Shown here piece by piece: positions 1 to 11,493 of a stretch of DNA of 64,000 nucleotides. The DNA is taken from NCBI RefSeq assembly GCF_016097555.1, contig NC_054713.1:43931071-43995070 (forward strand), read 5' to 3'. Below the pieces are notes generated by a model. The model ran no database searches. It had not been told where the DNA came from and worked only from the letters and a program-made list of their open reading frames with translations. The DNA comes from Gigantopelta aegis (Eukaryota; Mollusca; Gastropoda; Neomphalida; Peltospiridae). The translations under genes and the position numbers were made by a program. How positions within the stretch are numbered: the stretch's first letter is position 1; each line of letters opens with the position of its first letter.

Positions 1-334
1 GTTTGTGTGTGTGTGTATATGTGTGTGTATGTTTCTGTGTGTGTCTGTGTGTGCATGTATGTGTGTTTTGTGTGTGTGTCTGTGTGTGTTTGTGTGTGTG
101 TTTCTGTGTTTGTGTGTGTGCGCGCGCGTGTGTGCGTGTGTTTGTGTATGTGTGAGTGTGTGTGTGTGTGTGTGTATGTGTGTTTGTGTTTGTGTGTGTA
201 TGTGTTTGTGTGTTTGTGTGTCTGTATATCTGTGTGAGTGTGTGTGTGTGTGTGCGAGTATTTGTGTGTATGTGTGTCTGTGTGTGTGTTTGTGTGTGTG
301 TGTGTATGTATGTATGTGTGAGTGTTTGAGAGGC
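1..334. repeat. (TG)n-rich microsatellite
   Basis: Nearly pure TG with scattered A, C and CG interruptions. The Val/Cys-rich open frames across it only reflect the repeat. No gene is visible here. Confidence 0.95.
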
Positions 335-539
335 ACCTGGCATATAAGCAAACAATGATATCGAGTAGTGGGATATGACACGAAAAGGTAAACATTTCCC
401 GGAATTTGGGGGGGGGGGGGGGCATGCCCCCCCCCCCCTAGCTACGCCGCTGCCCTAAAAAGAAGTAAAAAAGTCTGCCACTTATGTGGATTGATTTATA
501 CTTTTATTATTGAATAGATAACATTCCAATAAATAATAC
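335..539. other. Spacer with a poly-G/poly-C foldback
   Basis: A run of G (from about 408) is followed by GGCATGCC and a run of C, which could fold into a hairpin. The text before it (aaaggtaaacatttcccgg) recurs near 57841 beside another G run, so this is a fragment of a dispersed repeat. Nothing coding is seen. Confidence 0.5.
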
Positions 540-1350
540 ACATTTGTATTGTTATTTATTATCCATATGGTTAAACATAACCGAGTTAATAATAATGATA
601 CGAAGCACACGTGTAATGACAAGTGTAATGACGTAATTTTGGGAAGCGACGTCATACCATGACGTTACTTCTCCAGTCCTAGCTCAGACTGTGCATTTGA
701 AATATGACGTCATTTCGTCATCTCCTAGTTGTGGCTGAAACATAAAGACAACAACAATAATAATATGGACAATAAAGAAATTATTACACTCGCGTGTGAG
801 TCGTACTGATTTTACGAAACTCGTGTCAGGATTCATTTATTACACTCGCTCTCGCTCGGGCAATGCAAAAATCCTGACACTCGTTGCGTAAAATAAATAC
901 GACACACAAGCTCGTATAATAATCTCTATTTATTATCAACATAGTTCAAGATATTCAGGGAAATATAACCAGTATGACCGATATCATACGTGTCATAATG
1001 ATTTCACATGGACATCGAATGACGTCATTTTGGGAGGCGAAGTCATAACTTAATGCGGCTTCTCCAGTGTAAACGTTTATAAAAAATGACGTCATTTCGC
1101 AAAATGACGTCGTTTCGTCATCTCTTTTTAGTTACGTTTCAAACGTTTTGACTTGGTCCTAGCTTGTTATTCATAAAACTAATAAGTTGGATAATATGGA
1201 TAATAAAGAAATTATTACACTCGCGTGTGGATCGTGTCGGGATTCATGTATTACCCGAGCGAGAGCAAGGGTAAGACAATAATCATGACACTCGTTTCGT
1301 AAAATCAGTACAACACATAAGCTCATGTAATAATCTCTATTTATTTAGTA
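540..1350. mobile_element. Two adjacent copies of a foldback (MITE-like) repeat
   Basis: Two copies of one motif end in an imperfect palindrome (about 775-935 and 1196-1347). One arm reads attattacactcgcgtgt, continues through a TTTTACGAAACTCGTGTCAG-like block, and the complementary arm ends with ctcgtgtaataat. The upstream part, rich in TGACGTCAT-like words, is also repeated. A third copy lies at about 44030-44650. No coding capacity. It looks like a non-autonomous DNA element; the superfamily is not determined. Confidence 0.65.
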
Positions 1351-1836
1351 TCTCTTTGGTTGTTGTTATTTTGCAATCTAATTAAAATGAGCTCCACTAT
1401 TACATGTGGATCTAACAGCAGCCAGTTGGAGCTCATGTCCACCAATCAAAACCTTACTTGCAGAATCATGCCAGTGATTTAAAAATAATTTGAAAACATT
1501 CCGAATTATCTTGAGGGTATACGACATGTTTCGTGTGAATTACGAATGCCTTAAAACATGTTTTATTTTATTGAAGACTGATAACCCATCCCGTACGTAT
1601 TGGTATGGTTCGCTGTACTGCGGCCACTAAAATAGACTCGCCCGATATTTTTAGAATTTGTATGCTCCCAAATAACGTTGTAAAAGGCAAAGTGTGATTG
1701 GTCAATATTTAAAGTATGATTTACAGACGAAATGTTACCTGGACATTGGAGACTACGCAGTATTGTTAGCAATCTGATTAAAATTAGTTCTACTGGTCTA
1801 AATAAGGCATTCGTAATTCACATGAAACATCTTCGT
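1351..1836. other. Intergenic stretch, nothing recognised
   Basis: AT-rich sequence with no convincing coding frame. Two related words (attaaaatgagctcca / attaaaattagttcta) suggest an old internal duplication. Confidence 0.4.
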
Positions 1837-2005
1837 TGGGCATTGAGCTATTTCTTGTTCTAACCAGTGCATCATGCCTGATATATCAAAGGCACCGGTA
1901 TGTGATATCCTGTCTGTGGGATGGTGCATATAAAAGCTCCCTTGCTGCTAACGGAAAAATGTAGCAGGTTTCCTTTCTAAGACTATATTTTGTCCAAGTT
2001 AAGCG
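1837..2005 (+). mobile_element. SINE fragment, body plus start of tail type 1
   Basis: Carries the shared body module (cca-gtgca-cca, ccggtatgtgatatcctgtctgtgggatggtgcatataaaa, cccttgctgctaa) and the beginning of tail 1 (gtagcaggtttcc). The tRNA-like head is missing. Confidence 0.75.
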
Positions 2006-2084
2006 TGTGAAGTGTTCTTCCTCCACTGTAGCTTCCATTTTGCTGGATAAAAAATCTCCTATCAAACTGTTTTACTTCCTATCC

Positions 2085-2980
2085 ATATAATTTGATACTT
2101 ATTTTATTTTCAAGGCAGAAACATCTGCATATATATCTAATATTCTTAATGCACTGTCGAGGGATACAGGTGATTCATCTAAAACAAAGGTTGTATCATC
2201 TGCACATTGAGATATAGTATAACCCTATCTATGTTTATTTCTTTAACGTTTTAAGAGTTTCTAATTAGTATTGCTAATATTTCGGAGCATAGTATGTAGA
2301 TATAAGGGGATAGCTGATCACCTTGTCTACATCCTCTTTCAAGATTAAAACTATGCGAAAAAAAAACAAATTTATAATTTGTAATATTCTCGACACTAAG
2401 TTATTAGCCTATAAAAAAGTCTTTATTCAATTTTTAATTGAAGATTTAAAGTTCAAGATTTCTAAAGATTGTTCACTATAACGCCAGGAGACTGAATCAA
2501 AAGCTTTCTCAAAATCCACAAAAAAGAAAGAAGTGTTTTATTTAACGACGCACTCAACACATTTTATTTACGGTTATATGGCGTCAGACATATGGTTAAG
2601 GACCACACAGATTTTTTTAGAGGAAACCTGCTGTCGCCACATAGGCTACTCTTTTACGACAGGCAGCAAGGGATCTTTTATTTGCGCTTCCCACAGGCAG
2701 GATAGCACAAACCATGGCCTTTGTTGAACCGGTTATGGATCACTGGTCGGTGCAAGTGGTTTACACCTACCCATTGAGCCTTGCGGAGCACTCACTCAGG
2801 GTTTGGAGTCGGTATCTGGATTAAAAATTCCATGCCTCGACTGGGATCCGAACCCAGTACCTACCAGCCTGTAGACCGATGGCCTGCCACGACGCCACCG
2901 AGGCCGGTCAAAATCCACAAATACTAACATCCCTGGTATTTTATGGTATTCAGTATATATCGCTCCGCTATTTTTGATCA
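2085..2980 (-). mobile_element. Non-LTR retrotransposon (LINE) reverse-transcriptase fragment, split by a SINE
   Basis: Read on the minus strand, the pieces on both sides of the SINE at 2523-2907 encode reverse-transcriptase blocks: VFVDFEKAFDSVSW (2480-2508 joined to 2922-2950), then RGCRQGDQLSPY near 2340, then an ADDTTFVLD catalytic block near 2190. Stops and frame changes show that it is dead. The SINE lies inside the VDFEKAF block, so the LINE is the older insertion. Only the central RT part remains. Confidence 0.8.
2523..2907 (-). mobile_element. SINE, head type B plus tail type 2, full length
   Basis: On the minus strand it starts with a tRNA-like head (ccggcctcggtggcgtcg, box-B-like gggttcggatccc). 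The shared body (aaaggccatggtttgtgcta, cctgtgggaagcgcaaataaaa) follows, then tail 2 (gcgacagc, catatgtctgacgcc, gagtgcgtcgttaaataaaac). A 14-bp target-site duplication, tcaaaatccacaaa, flanks it (2509-2522 and 2908-2921), which fixes the boundaries. Confidence 0.92.
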
Positions 2981-3307
2981 AACAATATATTATATTACAG
3001 AATACACAACATTCCGCCCACCTGTCAAGGACCTTTAAATTCTATTTTCAAAAAGAACAATCGGGTTTGATCCCCTCTATTGACAATTACTGGATCCGAG
3101 CCTGCCCGCAAACAAAACAGAAAACATTTGGGAACAAACCTTTGTGCTTTACAGGCTCCACGTTTTTAGTTTCGGTCATTATCGGCACACATCGTGGATC
3201 TCCGCGGCGATTCCGGAGAAAGATGAAGCCAACCGGACATGTCACTTCCGGTTTGATATTCTGAAAGAAGGCATATTTGAATGTGATAGACTTGCAGCAA
3301 ATAAAAC
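2981..3307. other. Spacer between LINE fragment and dispersed repeat
   Basis: Several overlapping short frames occur on both strands, but none shows a recognisable domain or splice pattern. No gene is called. Confidence 0.35.
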
Positions 3308-4316
3308 CATTCCCAGTCTGGAGCTCGGCGCGGTAAGACGTGTTTGTGCACACTGAACGTGCTTTCGCGGCTCGACTTGGGGATCCTTCACTTTTGTTGT
3401 TTTTGTCAGCGAAGTGAAGTTTTCTACTGGGATATATGCGACCATTGGAACTGATTGAACGCTGGACCGCGTCTCGTTTCGACAGTCTGCACCACCAGGT
3501 TGGATTCTTTTTTAGCGAGATTCCTTGCCTCCACGTCATTTCTCTGTCTGACTATGTTGACTTGTTTTTTTCGTAACTTGTATGACGGCCATTCTCTCTC
3601 TCGTTCAGACGGACCCGGCTTCTCAAGATCTGTATTTCAGCACAGCACTACACCTTCAACGTCTATTGACTGTCAATCTAGGGGTTTTCTTGACGGGATG
3701 CAACCCATCTCGTCCCTACAAGGTGTGCACCCTAACGGCCTTAACGAGGCCACTCACGTGGACATATAAATCGGTCTTTAAACTTTTAGACCTTCGTTCA
3801 AAAGTTTATGTCGAAATTAATTTCTTTTTTTTAATATTATTAAATAGTCCGATTCTCTCTTCTTTCTCTTATTTATTTTTGGACTGTCCTTCTAAAATGC
3901 TCCAAATTATATAAATATTCGACCGAGCAGTCAATTCTTTTTATTTTTGGCTTGTAACTTTTTTTCTTTTTTTTAATTCTATTAACTTTTTTTTACTAAT
4001 TGCTATTTTCAAAATTCTGCCCATTTTCAACTCTACCCCTCCCCCACCCCCTCCATCCCGAGTCAGGACATCGATCTTATCTAATTTCTTTTTGACCACC
4101 CGATCTAATCTAGCGACCAAATTTAATGAGTAGAATTTTTTTTATTAATTATATTCGAGATGCGCATCAAAATTTTAAAGGCCCATTATTTAATTTTTGG
4201 ATGTAAATTTCAAAATTGTCCGCTTAATTGTTTTCTGTCCCGGGACAAGCCCCTGGCTATCCAGAGACAGGCCCCGGGACGGACATGCTCGAAACTCTAG
4301 TGGTATATGAGCATGT
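3308..4316 (+). repeat. Unassigned ~1-kb dispersed repeat, copy 1
   Basis: Begins attcccagtctggagctc. Two other long copies match it, at 11688-12863 (minus) and 16129-17200 (plus). Compared with those it lacks part of the middle (after about 3590). Its 3' part (ccccctccatcccgagtcagg ... cgaaactctagtggtatatg) is also found alone elsewhere, so the repeat may be a composite. No transposase or RT is encoded. Short open frames inside it recur only because the repeat does. Confidence 0.75.
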
Positions 4317-4519
4317 AAAAATTATTCGCACTCGCACTCGCAAATAAAACACATTTTTGAATAGATAAGCAAAGGTGCATGACATGAACATTTTCAAAAG
4401 GCTTTATTATAGACATTTTGGTCCTATTTTCTGATATGATGAATTTACTGAACAAGCTGACGACCGATTCTGTCTGATACTTTCATCGGTTATCTCTGTT
4501 AGCGTTTTAGTGATAATAT
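4317..4519. other. Intergenic, nothing recognised
   Basis: AT-rich, with no coding signal or clear repeat boundary. Confidence 0.3.
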
Positions 4520-4602
4520 TGTATATATATGCTTATATCAAATATACGCTATCCTGGGCACACACACACCTCAGCTATCTGGGCTTTCTATCCAACAGTG
4601 GG
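4520..4602 (-). mobile_element. SINE family C tail fragment
   Basis: On the minus strand it contains a derivative of the family-C 3' part (cagatagctgaggtgtgtg, cccaggatagcg, atataagca). The same words occur in the longer copies at 8000-8205, 41225-41475 and 59908-60160. Confidence 0.6.
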
Positions 4603-4604
4603 TT

Positions 4605-5451
4605 CGTGCATCCCATAGATGTTCTATTGGGTTTAAATCCGGCGAACGGGCAGGCCAAGGTAATGTCTGGACATTGTGTCGCTGCAGAAACTCCTGACTA
4701 ACATGTGTAACATGTGGTCTGGCAATTGTCATGCTGAAACATTCCACCGTTGATGTTCATGACATTGTGCGGAATGACGTGATGCTGCAGGATCTCGTCT
4801 CGATACCTGATGTCCGTCATTGCACCTGCCACATGCACAAGAGCCGTCCTACCACCATGATGGATTCCTGCCCACACCATGACACTGCCACCACCAAAAC
4901 GGTCGACTTGTTGCACGCAATTTGGAGCATAACGTTCCTCTCTACGTCTATAGACACGAGTGCGTCCACCAGCACGTGGCAGGAGAAAACGATACTCATC
5001 TGAGAAGAAAACAGTCCTCCACCTGGCACGTGTCCATCTCACCATCTGCTGGTACCACTGTAGACACTCCGCTAAGTGACGTGGATTCAAAACGTTACGT
5101 CACACTGGTCTTCTAGGGAAAATTCCTGCCTCCCTCCCGATTACGAACTGTCTGGTCAGAAATTCTGCGTAGTCCAGGGATTTGTGTCGCTGTGGTTGTA
5201 GTTGTTGCTGTTTGATTTCGAAGATGACACACCCGGATGTATCGATCTTGACCGGCGGTAGTTACTCTGGGACGACCTGACCTTGGTCTGTCATTAACAC
5301 TTTGAGTGGTGTTGTACCATGCCCAAAAAGCAGACATGGTCTGTCTGGAGACGCCAACGTGTCTTGACACAGCTTGTTGAGTTGCCCCTGCTTGCAATCT
5401 CCCAATGGCATTATTGCGTTGAGCTGTCCTTATCCGGTCTGTTTGAATCAA
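4605..5451 (-). pseudogene. Decayed Tc1-type transposase
   Basis: The minus-strand frame at 5113-5451 encodes the N-terminal paired-like helix-turn-helix (RTAQRNNAIGRLQAGATQQA ... RPRSGRPRVTTAGQDRYIR). The frame at 4698-5090 encodes the catalytic part (VFFSDEYRFLL, FGGGSVMVWAGI, FQHDN), and a third frame near 4612-4660 retains SPDLNPIEHLWDA. These pieces cover the Tc1 DD34E order D, D, E, but in three frames with stops between, so it is inactive. It resembles, without being identical to, the open Tc1 transposase at the right edge. No clear terminal repeats were found. Confidence 0.88.
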
Positions 5452-5629
5452 TGCTGATGTGGCCTTTTATGCCCGACCAACGGAAAGTTCGGCATGCAAA
5501 GTTACAGAACTTCATGATGTACGTGCTTCTCTGAGGATTGCGCTTTTGCGTGTCAATATAAACGTTGACTATGGCTACGTTTATGTGACTCAAACGTGTT
5601 TTATTGTGTTTTTGCATCACCATTCGCTC

Positions 5630-5763
5630 ACTTACTTGATTGTCTTTACAATGTCTTTGATTCTGAAAAAGAATCCGATAGCATTATTTTTACCAATGTT
5701 AAGTTTCTTTTTTTTTGAAGAGTATATGAATCAAAGACATCGTAAAGACAATCAAGTAAGTAT
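5630..5763. mobile_element. Short MITE-like palindrome
   Basis: Inverted arms of about 34 bp (acttacttgattgtcttta ... taaagacaatcaagtaagt) separated by about 60 bp of AT-rich loop. Non-coding; family unknown. Confidence 0.7.
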
Positions 5764-6068
5764 ATACTCAGCGTCACTATTGAAGGGTCACTCATATTGT
5801 TAGTACTACACATGCTAACGATGCCCGTCCAACACGAATGTAAGACCTTTGTGGATTAGGCCCAGAGTGAGGTTTCCTAAATAGCATTTGGATTTCAATA
5901 TGAGTAATGGTACTTCCGGTTAGAGGCCACAGCACAATGGTAAATGTTATGCAAACACATGTACCTACTATCACCACAACAAATAGGTTGTCTCAACGCA
6001 CCCATGTCTGAAATTCTGTATGTTGTGCCCGTGCAATGCGTTCTCACAACGGGATAAAAAAGTGTGCA

Positions 6069-6300
6069 TGATTGCCATCCACATATTCACGCACATTTCA
6101 GTTGAAAATGCGTCGTGTTTTGACTAATGTTGAGAAAGGCAATGGAGTAGTAGGTCGGATACAGGTTAAACACAGTCAACGAGAAGTCGCGAGGCACTTT
6201 AATGTCAGTCAGAGTATGATTGGGTGGATGAGGCAACGACTTCAACTGACTGGATCCGTTTCCTATGCACAAAGAGCAGGGCCAGCATTAAGCTTACAGA
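6069..6300 (+). pseudogene. Tc1-like transposase, N-terminal fragment
   Basis: The frame encodes GRIQVKHSQREVARHFNVSQ followed by SMIGWMRQRLQLTGSVSYAQ, the DNA-binding helix-turn-helix of a Tc1-type transposase distinct from the two other Tc1 copies here. The sequence then runs into a (CAGA)n tract at about 6296-6325 and the catalytic part is absent. Upstream sequence to about 5800 may be its 5' non-coding part. Confidence 0.75.
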
Positions 6301-6339
6301 CAGACAGACAGACAGACAGACAAGCAGAGGGGTAAATTT

Positions 6340-6725
6340 AACATGCAATATTTATAAAGTAAAATATAAAGTACTCACACAAGGATCTTGAACGTCAATT
6401 CCCCTTGAACACGAACTCTCACTGGACGCAAAATAAAAACAAATTGCCAAGACAAAGAGTCGACCTTTTGGAAGAAACCCCATTCCAATTACTGCAGCTG
6501 GTTCTTCTTAGATCTACTCCAGAAGTGTGTAATGTTCCACTCATAACTTGAACATCGATATACGTAGATGGTTCCCTTTGATTAGTATATCAATTTATTA
6601 ATGAAGTATAAGATGAAGCCAGACATATGAGTGTTCTTAAGAGCTATGGTGCATTATTTAAATAGTTTATTCATTGTTCTTATTAAAACAGCTTCATTCG
6701 CTTTATATTGCGAAATGCGGAACTA
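6340..6725. other. Intergenic, nothing recognised
   Basis: AT-rich with no open frame of note and no identified repeat. Confidence 0.35.
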
Positions 6726-6835
6726 TTTGACGTGCCCATATCCAACATAGGTTCGGGCACGCCCACCCCGGACTTGACCTCTGACTTCGCCAGTGGGAAA
6801 TTCCGGGGCGGGAGACTTTATATTTCATTAACGAT
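6726..6835 (-). repeat. Dispersed short repeat (cgaacacgcc type)
   Basis: Related to the words at 9223-9290, 38516-38580 and the 3' ends of the 1-kb repeat copies (cgtgcccatatc ... gttcgggcacgccc). No full boundaries are visible. Confidence 0.4.
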
Positions 6836-6858
6836 TATTAATGGTTTCTTATATACAA

Positions 6859-7160
6859 GGGGGCGAGACGTAGACCAGTGGTAAAGCTTTCGCTTGATGC
6901 TCTATCGGTGGCGCCATTGAGCTATTTCTCGTTTCAGCCAGTGCACCACGACTGGTATATCAAAGGCCGTGGTGTGTGCTATCCTGTCTGTGGGATGGTG
7001 CATATAAAATATCCCTTGTTAGTAATGGAAAAATATAGCCGGTTTCCTCTTTTAAGACTATATATCAGAATTACCAAATGTTTGACACCCAACAGCCGAT
7101 GAATAATGAATCAATGTGCTCTAGTGGAGTCGTTAAACAAAACAAACTAACTTTTCTTTC
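6859..7160 (+). mobile_element. SINE, head A plus tail 1
   Basis: The tRNA-like head has a box-A-like tagaccagtggtaaagc. Then come the body (ctatttctcgtttcagccag, gcaccacgactggtatatc, catataaaatatcccttgt) and tail 1 (aattaccaaatgtttgac, gatgaataatgaatc, gtgctctagtgg, gtcgttaaacaaaacaaac). A complete module order. Confidence 0.85.
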
Positions 7161-7209
7161 TATAATTGTATTTACTGTTTTGTCACCTCAGTGGATCCAT
7201 TCAGCTGAT

Positions 7210-7345
7210 TGTTTGTTTTTCCTCGTTCCAACCAGTACACCACAACTGATCAAAGACCGTGGTATGTGCTTTCCTGTCTGTGGGAAAGTGCATATAAAAG
7301 TGCTGCATTAGGAAAAATCTAGTGGGTTTTCTGTTATGACTACGA
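7210..7345 (+). mobile_element. SINE body fragment
   Basis: Retains cctcgttccaaccagtacac, gaccgtggtatgtgctttcc and gtgcatataaaagtg. Head and most of the tail are missing. Confidence 0.7.
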
Positions 7346-7594
7346 GTTCGCGACAAAGTCGCCTGGAAAAGCTAGCTCGAGTCACATCAATAAGGGGAGG
7401 GCTGGAGTTGACTCGAGCTAGGAAAAGCAGGCCTATTATCCCCCACTTTCAGGACGAAAATCTACGTTTTTTCCCCCCTACTAGATAGAAATAAAGATAC
7501 AAAAGAGGCTTGCGAGCCCCTCTACTAGTAGATACTTTGACCCCCACTAGAGGTTGTGCCCTCCTCCAGCTATCGTTCCGATGGACCAGAAAAC

Positions 7595-7990
7595 ATGGGC
7601 GGATCCAGGAAATATTTTTAGGGGGGGACCAAAAAAGAAGGGCACATTGACTCGTCAAAAGGGCACCTTACTACAAGTTTTGATATTTACAATTAATATG
7701 AATTCCTACAGTTCTACGTCATAATATACTAGCAATAATGAAGTAAATTGGCGTCACTCGCGTTAGAACCTCAATGGGGCCCCATTGAGACTCAATAACA
7801 CAGACACATATCTGCAAGCTTGCGCATGTACACGAAAATCTTGATTTCATTTATCTACAATATAATTATTGTTTACTTAAAAAAAAAAAAATTCTACAAA
7901 CAAAAAGGGCACTTGGACATTTTGAGGGCACTTGAACAATTTTTTGGGGGGGACGCGTCCCCCTGGTCCCCCCCCCCCCCTTGGATCCAT
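7595..7990. mobile_element. Probable MITE with ggatcc-containing ends
   Basis: One end reads gggcggatccaggaaat followed by a G run; the other is a C run followed by ttggatccat, giving roughly inverted ends around an AT-rich core. The inner words aagggcaca and gggcacttgaac repeat near each end. Similar C-run motifs recur near 15390 and 48810. Confidence 0.5.
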
Positions 7991-7999
7991 TTTTATTTC

Positions 8000-8205
8000 A
8001 TTTCAACTTATTTTCGTGCTTATATCCAATTAAGGTTCAAAGCACGCTGTCCTGGGCACACACTTCAGCTATCTGTTTAGGACAGTGGGTTAGTTGCTAG
8101 TTGTTAGTTGGTTAGAGGTTAGTTAGAGAGAAGAGGGTGTAGTGGCCTTACACCTACCCATTGAGCCCTTAAGAACTCACTCTGGATTGGAGCTGGTACC
8201 GGGCT
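8000..8205 (-). mobile_element. SINE family C copy, partial head
   Basis: On the minus strand it shows a tRNA-derived 5' part (cccggtaccagctccaatcc) and a 3' part (cagatagctgaagtgtgtgc, ccaggacagcgtgc, ttggatataagcacg, then a gaaat repeat). Same family as the copy at 59908-60160. Confidence 0.7.
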
Positions 8206-8335
8206 GTAAACTCTATAAAAAAAATTTCTACGAATCAAAAAAGCCTATTCTGACTGAGCCGTGGGTAACGCGTCTACCCGACCTATAATATCGATCGTTG
8301 TTGGGGTTTTCCGTCCACCATTAGTATCTGTCATT

Positions 8336-8447
8336 ATGACTGGGTTCAGCGACGTTGCTCGCGTTTTTCTCATCGTCGCCGTCGTAGTGGCTAGAACTGG
8401 CGAGGGGAAACAACCGCACATACTGTTTATCGTCGCAGACGACTTGG
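8336..8447 (+). CDS. Sulfatase exon 1: start and signal peptide
   Basis: Encodes residues 1-37 plus one base: MTGFSDVARVFLIVAVVVAR, a typical hydrophobic leader, then the first metal-ligand pair in VADDLG. The donor is G|GTAAGT. The same frame is open upstream without an ATG until an in-frame TGA at about 8252, so ATG 8336 is the likely start. Confidence 0.9.
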
Positions 8448-11070
8448 GTAAGTCGAGAGAGTTGACTTTTCGTAATTTACGTGTCTTTGTTACAAAGCTC
8501 GATCGTGAATTCATACGCCCTCTTTTGTTAAGGACTTGTGCAAAAGTTATGTCCCTTCGGAATAGTAAAAAAGTAAAGTTTGTTTTATTTAACGACGCCA
8601 CTCGAGCACATTTGTTTTTTTTATCTTATCATCGGCTATTGGACGTCAAACATATGGTCATTCTGACACTGGTTTTTTTAGAGTAAACCCGCTGTCGCCA
8701 CATAGGCTACTCTTTTACGACAGGCGGCAAGGGATCTTTTATTTGCGCTTCACACAGGCAGGATAGCACAGACCATGGCCTTTGTTGAACCAGTTATGGA
8801 TCACTGGTCGGTGAAAGTGGTTTACATCTACCCATTGAGCCTTGCGGAGCACTCACTCAGGGTTTTGAAAATCCCATGCCTCGACTGGGATCCGAACCCA
8901 GTACCTACCAGCCTGTAGACCGATGGCCTAACCACGACGCCACCGAGGCCGGTCCTTCGGAATAGAAGAAGAAAAAAATGAATGTTTTATTTAAGACGCA
9001 CTCAACACATTTTATTTACGGTTATATGGCGTCAGACATATGGTTAAGGACCACACCGATACTGAGAGAGGAAACCCGCTGTCGCTGTCGCCACTCTTTC
9101 CGAGCAGCAAGGGATAGTTTATATTCGTGTGCCACAACAGCTTGCTATGAATGTGCACGTAAAGCCCTATGACCTGACCTGTCTGGCGGAGCTTGGCTTT
9201 GCTAATATTTTAATGTGTTCATATACCTTTGTGGTTTCGAACACGCCCATCTCGAGTCCGGCTTCTGATAAGATCGGCGGTCTGACTCGGGACAGGAAAT
9301 ACCTAAATATAGGGACAAATTGGAAATTTTGAAAGTTACAACCGAAAAATAATAAAATAATGGAATGAGGAGGTTAATAAATTTTGACAGAATCCTTAAA
9401 CATAAATACACTTAATCTATAACTAATTAATACATAATTTGACGCAATTTTAGATGGGGTGGTCTAAAATAAAATAAAATTGAAAAACAATAAAATTAAT
9501 TAATACCCCTGAGGTTAGGAGGAAGGTAGGAGTGTTGGCCCAAACCCACAGAAAAGTTGTGTAAGGGAAGTTTAAACGTTATATAAAATTACCAGTCATA
9601 TTTCGAACCTTGGTGTGACCAGATTGGGGCGGGGGGGGGGGGGGGGGGGGCAAGAGGGGAGGCCAGAACTTGCACTAAGCCTAAGGCCAAACCACCTACG
9701 CCCTATGGCCCCAAAGAAACCCTAACCACCGGCATCCCATCCCCCAGGCCCCAGCCATATCCAACCGCAGCTCGATCCAATCCTGGCAATCCAATATTAA
9801 AGTTATTGAAGAGTTAAAGAGTGAAAGTCACTAGGAGAGTGACATAGATTAAGAATTTCCGACGTTGGTGCCACTAAGAGAGTGGCACAGAAGAATCCAA
9901 CGTGGTGACAGTTGAGAAGTTGATAAAATCGGTAAGTTTTGCACATTGCGGAGCGCAGTATTCATAATCGCTTGACAACCGCGCGACCAGTCGCAAGACC
10001 GTTTGTGATTGCTTGCGACCGGTCGCAAGCTGCCACGACGCGTCGCACGACCACTGGGTAGTCGCACGACTGGTTGTGATCGCTTGCGACCGGTCGCAAA
10101 CTGCCACGACGCGTCGCACGACCAGTGGGTAGTCGTGCCAGTGGTCGTTGACAATCGTAGGTACTCGTGGGTGATCGTACTGACGCATGTGCGACCAGTC
10201 GTGCGATTAGTCGCAGACCAGTCAGCGACAGGTCCCATAGTCTGACCGCGACCCATCGATCGCAGAAAACAAGCGACCGAAAATACGACCGTCCACGACC
10301 GCCCTCGATCGCACGACCGCCGAGGTCGCGGACAATCGCAGCGTAAGTGTGACTGGGGCATTACGCGCCACAGACACACGATTGTCAGGTTAACTATACG
10401 TCACAGTGTAATCGATTTCCACCGTGTTGGTTTTCATTAGATTCATGGCACTGGTGACCAGGGACCTAATTCACAAAGGTCTCTTAAGCTCTGCTAGACA
10501 ACAAAGCATCCTCTTTGTAAATCTTTTAGCATTGTATTGCGAGATCGCAAAGTTGCGAGAGTTTAGTGAATTAGGCCCCTGGTCATCACCTAGGAACAGC
10601 CAGTCGTATGTTTTGAAATTGTTAACACACATACGTGTGTAAACAACCCATATGTTATAACGGGTGTGTAAGAAATCTTTGTATTTCAGTATCACTAATT
10701 TTAGCTCATTGTTTTCCTTCACAGGATGGAACGACGTGGGTTGGCGGAACCCGTCAATGCACACCCCGAACATCGACAAACTGGCGCGTCACGGCGTCGT
10801 GCTCAACAGCTCCTACGTGCAACCAGTGTGTAGTCCGTGAGTTAGGATCTGTTTTGTTTAACGACACCACTGGAGCACATTGATTTATTAATCGTTTGTT
10901 AATTATAACATACAGTCTTAGAGAGGAAACTCGATACATTGTTCCGTTAAAATATATTATATGCATCATCCCACAGAGGATACTTAAAGAAAGTTGGTGT
11001 GTATACTGAGAAATTATATTTTTAAAAGATCAACAATGTGAACGATTTTCTACTGGTCACCAGTATGTTG

Positions 11071-11169
<99 letters not shown>

Positions 11170-11409
11170 GTCTCTGTCTGTCTGTCTGTCTCTCTCTCAC
11201 ACACACTCTCAGTCTCTCGCTCTCTGTGTTTCTCACTCACTCTTTCTGTCTCTAACTTTCTATATATTTCTGTCTCTGTCTCAGTCTCTCTGTCCCTCCC
11301 TCTCCCCCCCTCTCTCTCCCCCTCTGTCTCCCCCCTCTCTTTCTCTCTATATACTTGTCTCCCTGTCTGTCTGTCTCTGTCTCGTTCTCTCTCTCTGTCT
11401 CTCACTCCC

Positions 11410-11493
<84 letters not shown>

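Noticed and set aside
3087-3539. 150-codon minus-strand frame
   Set aside because: It spans the border of the dispersed 1-kb repeat. Similar frames recur only where the repeat does, with no protein family recognised.
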